A stretch of 36,585 bases of DNA, from assembly GCA_013152475.1 (NCBI GenBank), contig JAADGH010000232.1, positions 1 to 36,585 on the forward strand. The letters run 5' to 3'. Position numbers and translations under genes: made by a program. Each line of letters starts with the position of its first letter. Position 1 is the first letter of the stretch. Origin of the DNA: Planctomycetota bacterium (GTDB lineage Bacteria; Planctomycetota; Brocadiia; JAADGH01). The notes under the pieces were generated by a model. The model had not been told where the DNA came from and made no database searches. It worked only from the letters and a program-made list of their open reading frames with translations. Shown piece by piece: positions 31,720 to 36,585 of the stretch.

Positions 31720-33378
31720 ATGGAAACGATCCTGATCCTGCTCTTCGTCTGCGACCCCATGGCCAAGATATTCTCCGACACGCCCCCGCCGAAGAACCCG
31801 CCGGGAGCCATCGTGATCCGGTGCGCCCGGAACGAGTATGAGTGCGCGCAGTTCGCCATCCGCAGCACGAAGCCCCTGCCCGGCGCGACTGTGACCGTCG
31901 GTGCGCTGAAGCATGAGTCCGGGTACGCCATCCCGCCGGAGAAAATGACGTGGAGCTTCATCGGCACGATCCCCCTGAAAAAAAACACCCCCTGCGAGAA
32001 AAAAGAGACGATCGTCCGACAGGCCCCCTGCAACATGCCCGACCCGCTGCTCGCCGACCGCAAGAAAGACCTCCCCAAGAACGTCACGCAGCCCGTCTGG
32101 CTGACGGTGTTCGTGCCGAAGGACGCCCCGCCGGGGCTCTACAAGGGGAGCGTCACCGTCACGTCCGGCCAGGCCAAAAGCTCGCTGCCCATCGAGCTGA
32201 CCGTGTGGCCCTTCACCCTTCCCGACGAGCGACACCTGTATGTGACGAACTGGGTCAACTTCCAGCGCATCGCAGAAGCGCATAAGGTGAAGCAGTGGTC
32301 CGACGATTTCTGGCCGGTATATGGAAAGTATCTCGACAACATGCGAGAGCATCGGCAAAACATCGCCTGGGTCCCGAGGAGTCTCATCAAGGTGTATCGC
32401 GAGGAGAATGGAAAGCTCACCTTCGACTACGCGCTCTTCGACAAGTACGTCGAGCTCCTGCACCAACACAAGGTGGCCGATCGGATCGAGATCACCTTCA
32501 TCGGCAGCTTCAAGGATGGCTGGGGCGGACGCGAGATCAAACTCAGCGACATCTGGGCCACCGACCGCAAGAGCGGCAAGGGCGTCAAGCTCGATTTCGC
32601 CCACGGCATGGCCCTGCTCCTGACCGACCTCCAGACGCACCTGGAAAAGCGCGGCTGGCTCCAGAAGGCAATGATCCATATCGCCGACGAGTCGTCGCAG
32701 AATAACGTTCTCTCGTGGCGCGAGAAATCCCGCCTTGTCCACAAGGCCGCCCCGAAACTGAAACGAATCGACGCCATCGAGGCGTCGAACTTCGGGGACG
32801 ACCTGGAGGTGTGGGTGCCGAAGCTCTCGCATTTGAGGAACTGGTATCCTCAATACAAACAGGCCCAGGCAAAGGGCAAAGAGTTGTGGTACTACATCTG
32901 CTGCCATCCCACCGGCGGCTACTACCCCAATCGGTTCCTCGACTACCCGCTCTCCATGGTTCGCCTGCTCCATTGGATCAACTACGCCTACGATGTGCAG
33001 GGCTACCTCCACTGGGGCTGGTGCGCCTGGCCGAAGGGCAACCCCTTCGGCGCGCCATTGGAGAAGCTGCCGCCGGGGGACAGCAATGTGGTCTATCCCG
33101 GCCCAGCCGGGCCGCTGAGTTCACTGCGCTGGGACACGCAGCGCGACAGCCTGGAGGACTTCGAGTATCTCTGGCTCCTCACGGAGCGGATGAAGAACGT
33201 GAAAGCGAAACTCGGCAACGTGGCCGTCGAATTCGATCCCGCCGAGCAGAGCAAGGCGTTCTGCCGCAGGCTGATCCACGACTTCGCCGATGTCGAGTCC
33301 GACCCGAAGATGATCCGGGAAACGCGGATGGAACTGGCCCAAGAGATCATCGCGGCGGGTCAAGACCCGCGCCGGTGA
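31720..33378 (+). CDS. DUF4091 / GH123-like protein
   Basis: The 552-residue product begins at the ATG at 31720, with AAGGAGGA about ten bases before; the frame is open further up but has no support there. A short hydrophobic start (ILILLFVCDPM) could be a weak signal. An N-terminal beta domain (to about 190, ending VWPFTLPD) is followed by a barrel: RHLYVTNWVNFQRIAEAHK, RIEITFIGSF, and MIHIADESSQN, whose Asp-Glu pair is the likely catalytic site. RNWYPQYKQAQAKGKELWYY and GYLHWGWCAWPKG then lead to the closing RWDTQRDSLEDFEYLWLL. It belongs to the same family as the fragment at 1-549. The stop codon overlaps a GTG that opens the next frame, where a continuing domain is coded. Confidence 0.85.
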   Translation: METILILLFVCDPMAKIFSDTPPPKNPPGAIVIRCARNEYECAQFAIRSTKPLPGATVTVGALKHESGYAIPPEKMTWSFIGTIPLKKNTPCEKKETIVRQAPCNMPDPLLADRKKDLPKNVTQPVWLTVFVPKDAPPGLYKGSVTVTSGQAKSSLPIELTVWPFTLPDERHLYVTNWVNFQRIAEAHKVKQWSDDFWPVYGKYLDNMREHRQNIAWVPRSLIKVYREENGKLTFDYALFDKYVELLHQHKVADRIEITFIGSFKDGWGGREIKLSDIWATDRKSGKGVKLDFAHGMALLLTDLQTHLEKRGWLQKAMIHIADESSQNNVLSWREKSRLVHKAAPKLKRIDAIEASNFGDDLEVWVPKLSHLRNWYPQYKQAQAKGKELWYYICCHPTGGYYPNRFLDYPLSMVRLLHWINYAYDVQGYLHWGWCAWPKGNPFGAPLEKLPPGDSNVVYPGPAGPLSSLRWDTQRDSLEDFEYLWLLTERMKNVKAKLGNVAVEFDPAEQSKAFCRRLIHDFADVESDPKMIRETRMELAQEIIAAGQDPRR

Positions 33379-33620
33379 TCTTCTCCACACGGCCCCCGGC
33401 ATGGAGCGAGCTCGTCCCCGGTCCCATCGCCGTCGAGATCCACGGCGCCGTCTTGCCCGGCACGGAGATCACGGGCGCGAACGTCCAGATCGAGCCCACC
33501 GGCCGATTCCGGGGCCTGGCCTTCCTCTCCGGGAAAAAGGACCGGATCGAGCTGACATTCAAGAAAGGCGGGAAAGAGAAGAAACTCGTAAGGCGCTTCC
33601 GGATACGGACGGGAGAATAG
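33375..33620 (+). CDS. split-off C-terminal beta domain of the DUF4091 protein
   Basis: This 81-residue frame starts with GTG overlapping the stop codon of the DUF4091 gene (GTGA). The content (FSTRPPAWSELVPGPIAVEI, then GAVLPGTEITGANVQIEP and GRFRGLAFLSGKKDRIELTF) is a strand-rich Ig-like or glucodextranase-B-like domain of the kind found at the C-terminus of related barrel proteins. One added base near 33366 would join it to the barrel frame as AAGQDPAPVIFSTRPP. It is therefore either a frameshift or sequencing error, or a genuinely separate, translationally coupled small protein. Reading further in the DUF4091 frame gives nothing sensible, which favours a break. Confidence 0.6.
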   Translation: MIFSTRPPAWSELVPGPIAVEIHGAVLPGTEITGANVQIEPTGRFRGLAFLSGKKDRIELTFKKGGKEKKLVRRFRIRTGE

Positions 33621-33647
33621 CCCTCGCAGGGGTGCAGATGCGGGGTG

Positions 33648-35351
33648 TTATCTCCCCGTCCACCTTCGTCCCTTTCGCTCTCGCTTCAGGAGCCGTTGGA
33701 AGCTGAATACGAACTCTTCGTCTTTCTGCCCCTTCCCCTGGTCCAGAGGCCCAGCGCTTTCGACACAGGGCTTGCCGCCTTCGAGTCGATAGATGAACTC
33801 CTTGTTGCGCATGGGGTCCTGGGGGATGCCCTTGGGAAAGTAGGGCTTGAGCTCATTGAGTGTCTTGGGATACCGGCGGGTCTTCGCCCGGTGCAGAGCA
33901 GCAGCAGCCAGAAGTCGTGTCGCACGGACACAAACCTGTGCGCTTGCCTGATTCTGAACCATGCGGTGAACATCAGGCATCAGCGCCCGCAGGAGTGGAT
34001 TCGGGGACGCCTTTATCTGCTTCGCCATCTCCCGGAGCGTAGGCGCTGCGCTTGGGTATGGCTCACCCATAATCTCGGCGGCCGCCTCTATTCTGTCGAG
34101 ATATTCCCCGTAGCAGGCGGTCAGGAGTTTTTTCATCTTTGCCTCGTCATCGGGGGCGCTGGGGTATCCAGTGGACTTGGCCGTGCGGAGAAACAGGTCC
34201 CGGATATCTTCCCGGTCTTTCTCCGTCAGACACGGATTCGGTCCCTTGGCGAATGCGGCGAAGATCATTGGCTTCACGAGCTTCGCTTCCATCCGAAATC
34301 GCGACCCCAACTCAATGTAGGGATCCGGGAAGGCCGCGAACCGGGCGAGAATAAGCTCGCATACATCCGCCGGCGGATCATGCGCCACGAGATGCTGGAG
34401 CGCATTGCAGGCCATTTTTCCCACGGCACATCCCACCAGCCCGGAGACAAGAAGCTGGTCCTGGGCCACATGCGGCCCCATCGTCGCCACATCGCAATAG
34501 ACCTGGGCAGCCTCCAGGGGCATGCGCTCCGCTTCGAGCAACTTTCCGTAGGCAATGGCGTTGCGGGCGAGCTTGCGCGTCTTGGCGAGATGCGGCAGCA
34601 TCATCAGCCAGCCGCGGGAATAGTCCAACCCAAAATCGCAGCGCGTCATCTCGGCCGCTTTGCGCAGGTACTCCGTTACCGCACGCTTATTCTTCTCGCA
34701 AATCTCCCGGATTCCCGACCGCTTGGCCTCCGAGACGGAGACCGTCCCGCCGATGAGGTCGGTATAGATGAACTCCGAGGCGCTCCGGCCCTTCTTTTCA
34801 GGCGGCTGGTCACCCTGGTACATGAACAGCGCCAGCAGGAGTTGCTTCGCGTGCTGAATACCAAGGTCCGTTGTATCCGGTCTTCCTTCGCCGCGCTTCC
34901 TCGGTTTCCACTCCACATGGCCGTCAGCATAGCCTTCGATGCGGCCACGGACCGGCCCGAAGTAGTCGTCCCGCTTTGTGCGAAGCACACAAATCTCGCC
35001 TGCTCCACCGCGCGTTCGCCGGCGCAGCGCCTGGGGCATGTATGAGAAGTGCGTCTCTTGATCGATCTGATGCGGAAGGATGCCCTTGGGGATGTCACCC
35101 GGAGTGACAAAGAACGCCTGCGGGGTCTGGATATAACGCGGATACAACTCACTCAACTTCTTCGGCCACGTCTCGGGAGTAGGGATCGGCGCCTCAACCG
35201 CCTCCGTTTCCTCATACATAAAGTAGAAAGCAAACCAATACTGCAATGCGGCGTTGTCCGTCAGCTTGGGAATCCCCTCCGGCGTCTCCTGGGCAAAGGA
35301 AAGACCCGCCAGCACGAGCGCCATGGCCAGAATTCGCGAAGCCGTCTTCAT
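33648..35351 (-). CDS. large exported protein with pilin-like motifs, function unknown
   Basis: The 567-residue protein has a signal peptide (MKTASRILAMALVLAGLSF, then AQE). EGYADGHVEW is the H/DG-type motif (ADGHV.W) seen in planctomycete DUF1559-like and pilin-like proteins. The C-terminal part (LLAAAALHRAKTRRYPKTL, then PYFPKGIPQDPMRNKEF) resembles the GspG-type loop in which a P.DP.(N) motif follows a helix. The middle is largely helical with five to six Cys. I cannot assign a function. AAAGGAG sits nine bases before the ATG. It lies 18 bases after the anti-sigma gene, so it is likely under the ECF sigma factor's control or co-transcribed with it. Confidence 0.7.
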   Translation of the reverse strand: MKTASRILAMALVLAGLSFAQETPEGIPKLTDNAALQYWFAFYFMYEETEAVEAPIPTPETWPKKLSELYPRYIQTPQAFFVTPGDIPKGILPHQIDQETHFSYMPQALRRRTRGGAGEICVLRTKRDDYFGPVRGRIEGYADGHVEWKPRKRGEGRPDTTDLGIQHAKQLLLALFMYQGDQPPEKKGRSASEFIYTDLIGGTVSVSEAKRSGIREICEKNKRAVTEYLRKAAEMTRCDFGLDYSRGWLMMLPHLAKTRKLARNAIAYGKLLEAERMPLEAAQVYCDVATMGPHVAQDQLLVSGLVGCAVGKMACNALQHLVAHDPPADVCELILARFAAFPDPYIELGSRFRMEAKLVKPMIFAAFAKGPNPCLTEKDREDIRDLFLRTAKSTGYPSAPDDEAKMKKLLTACYGEYLDRIEAAAEIMGEPYPSAAPTLREMAKQIKASPNPLLRALMPDVHRMVQNQASAQVCVRATRLLAAAALHRAKTRRYPKTLNELKPYFPKGIPQDPMRNKEFIYRLEGGKPCVESAGPLDQGKGQKDEEFVFSFQRLLKRERKGRRWTGR

Positions 35352-35369
35352 GGTCAGCTCCTTTCCTGC

Positions 35370-35807
35370 CTATGTTCCGTTCGTTTCCATGATCGACATC
35401 ACCGCATCGTCTGCGACCCGCAGGGGATGGCTGTGCAATTCGAGGTAGTCAAACACCTTCCGTGGGTCGCGCGACATCACCACATTGAGGCGCACCAAAG
35501 ACAGGCTGCGGTTGGCCGCATCATCCCCGGGCAGCGCCGCCGCAGGCCGCAACGCAAATTCCCCCTGTCCCGCCCGGGCAGACCCTGGCCTGCGAACCGT
35601 CCGCAATGCAACAATAGCAACCGTCAATGCGATCAGGACCGCCGCGGCCGCCGCGAACGCGACCGGCAGCCACCGCGATTTGCGCCGTTCTCCGATGCGT
35701 TTATCGATCCCCTCCCACACGGCATCCGGGGGCTTGGGGCCGCTGAACGCTCGGAGTCGGTCCTCGAAGCGGGTGTCATCGCCTGTCTGGTTCATGTCAT
35801 TTTTCAT
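35370..35807 (-). CDS. putative anti-sigma factor, membrane-anchored
   Basis: The 145-residue protein has an acidic N-terminal part (FEDRLRAFSGPKPPDAVWEG), a basic stretch, one TM segment (residues 46-69, WLPVAFAAAAAVLIALTVAI), and a periplasmic tail. No zinc-binding HxxxCxxC is present, so it is not of the classic ZAS type. Its ATG overlaps the sigma factor's stop codon by four bases (ATGA), which is typical of sigma/anti-sigma pairs. The role is inferred from size, topology and this coupling. Confidence 0.7.
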   Translation of the reverse strand: MKNDMNQTGDDTRFEDRLRAFSGPKPPDAVWEGIDKRIGERRKSRWLPVAFAAAAAVLIALTVAIVALRTVRRPGSARAGQGEFALRPAAALPGDDAANRSLSLVRLNVVMSRDPRKVFDYLELHSHPLRVADDAVMSIMETNGT

Positions 35808-36313
35808 TGCACGTCTCCAAGTCTCTCACGCAGCTTGCCGAGGGCGTAGCGATAGCGCGACGCCGCCGTGTTTGCGGAAATACCAAGCGCCTCCGCCGTC
35901 TCCGCAAGGGTCAGTCTGCCCCAGATTCGCAGAACCACGACCAGCCTCTGCTCTTCAGGGAGGTCGCCCAGGGCGTCATCCACCGCCGCCGTGTCCACAT
36001 CGCCCTGCGAAGGACCTTCGGCGATGACTCGGCGGCGTGCAGCCTCGCGCAACTCGGTCCGCCGTATGTTCAGAAAGAGGTTCCGCAGCATCGTGAAGAG
36101 ATAGCCGCGCAGGCTGTTCACCGTCCTCAGCTTCCGCCGGCCCTCCCACAGGCGCACGAAGCAATCCTGCAGCACATCGTCCGCGTCGGCTTCGTTTCCT
36201 TTTGTCAGCGTCAGGGCGAACATATACATCTCCCGGCCAACCGTTTCATACACCTGTCGGAGGGCGGCCTTGTCGCCGGATGCGATGGATTGGGCAAGTG
36301 CTTTCTCATCCAT
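35804..36313 (-). CDS. ECF-type RNA polymerase sigma factor
   Basis: The 169-residue protein has a sigma region 2 (ADADDVLQDCFVRLWEGRRK, then LRGYLFTMLRNLFLNIRR) and a region 4 helix-turn-helix (LPEEQRLVVVLRIWGRLT, then LAETAEALGISANTAASRY). No region 1.1 or 3 is present, as expected of ECF factors. It would direct RNA polymerase to a small set of promoters once the membrane-bound partner releases it. AAAAGGG before the ATG supports the start. No ECF-type promoter is obvious in the 180 bases upstream, although an A7T4 tract lies near 36370 (plus strand). The subgroup is not determined. Confidence 0.92.
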   Translation of the reverse strand: MDEKALAQSIASGDKAALRQVYETVGREMYMFALTLTKGNEADADDVLQDCFVRLWEGRRKLRTVNSLRGYLFTMLRNLFLNIRRTELREAARRRVIAEGPSQGDVDTAAVDDALGDLPEEQRLVVVLRIWGRLTLAETAEALGISANTAASRYRYALGKLRERLGDVQ

Positions 36314-36495
36314 ACCGACCCTTTTCTACCATAACGACACCGCGGATGCCGCTTTTCGTCTGAAAATTTTTTTGCGCGACAGAGAAGGAGGGCCGCCAAA
36401 CACAGGAAGGACACGAAGAAAAAATCAGGATCAAAAACAGGAAGGCCATTCAGAACATATCGCGTGGCAGGAGAAGAGAGGGACCCGCCTCTTGG

Positions 36496-36585
36496 TCATT
36501 TCTTGACCTGTTCGAGGAATCGTTTTACATCTTGCTGCACCAGTTTGTTCACGGCCCGGCATGTCAGCGTCGCGGCGGTGATGCC
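36496..36585 (-). CDS. 3' end of a gene of unknown function
   Basis: The last 90 bases, read on the minus strand, form an open frame that ends at TGA: GITAATLTCRAVNKLVQQD, then VKRFLEQVKK. The frame runs off the right edge. It is mostly helical with a basic tail. I do not recognise the family. The 182 bases between this stop and the sigma factor start hold purine-rich sequence (for example GGACACGAAGAAAAAATC) and no feature I can name. Confidence 0.5.
   Translation of the reverse strand, partial: GITAATLTCRAVNKLVQQDVKRFLEQVKK

Noticed and set aside
33641-33658. CGGGG/CCCCG hairpin between convergent genes, considered as a bidirectional terminator
   Set aside because: The stem is only five bases with an eight-base loop and there is no T-tract on either strand.
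36365-36470. Purine-rich stretch with CACAGGAAGGACACGAAG-like units
   Set aside because: It recalls repeats seen near some GxxExxY-type genes, but only one degenerate unit is present and no such gene is visible.

Overview
The window is high-GC bacterial DNA (roughly 60% or more by eye) with tightly packed genes. It has no rRNA, tRNA, CRISPR array, transposase or phage gene that I can see. Its make-up points to an uncultivated relative of the Planctomycetota, Sumerlaeota, Hydrogenedentota or Lentisphaerota: two DUF4091/GH123-like proteins, large secreted glycoside hydrolases, several Gfo/Idh/MocA oxidoreductases, SGNH hydrolases, secreted DUF1570-like peptidases, and exported proteins with a prepilin-like DG motif. 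A MetF/MetV/flavoprotein-FlpD operon implies an anaerobe or facultative anaerobe with acetogen-style one-carbon metabolism. The phylum assignment is inference.

Layout, left to right. 1-549: the 3' end of a DUF4091 protein. 744-4328 (+): a GDP-mannose pyrophosphorylase, a Gfo/Idh oxidoreductase, a cytidylate-kinase-like protein of lower GC and a small exported protein. 4417-5100 (-): a membrane-anchored unknown. 5276-8445 (+): an exported unknown overlapping an ABC-2 type exporter (ATPase and permease). 8571-14302 (+): a four-gene carbohydrate operon (Gfo/Idh, SDR epimerase, secreted GH36-like alpha-galactosidase, SGNH hydrolase). 20072-14315 (-): a convergent operon (clan GH-A glycosidase with an inserted carbohydrate-binding-like module, gamma-glutamyltransferase homologue, secreted SGNH hydrolase).

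24438-20179 (-): a flavin/Fe-S/FlpD fusion protein, MetV, MetF and a hydrogenase maturation protease. This is the most interesting metabolic unit here. It looks like a stripped-down electron-input module for methylene-tetrahydrofolate reductase, without HdrB, HdrC or hydrogenase subunits in the window. 26597-24757 (-): a TGS-domain GTPase overlapping a HAD-family phosphatase. 28829-26721 (-): a MacB/LolCDE-like ATPase and permease. 31574-28915 (-): two tandem paralogous secreted zinc peptidases. 31720-33620 (+): a second DUF4091 protein whose C-terminal beta domain has been split off by a frame change. 36313-33648 (-): an ECF sigma factor, its likely anti-sigma factor and a large exported protein. 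The last 90 bases hold the 3' end of another minus-strand gene.

Reading the intergenic DNA gives a consistent set of sigma70-type promoters (TTGACA-like, 17-18 bp, TATAAT-like) in front of most of these operons. Two are divergent pairs, and one has an inverted repeat over its predicted start site. Two copies of a 67-68 bp double-hairpin repeat (GTCATTCCCGCG type) lie at 24658 and 28043. All functions are read from motifs without database searches.
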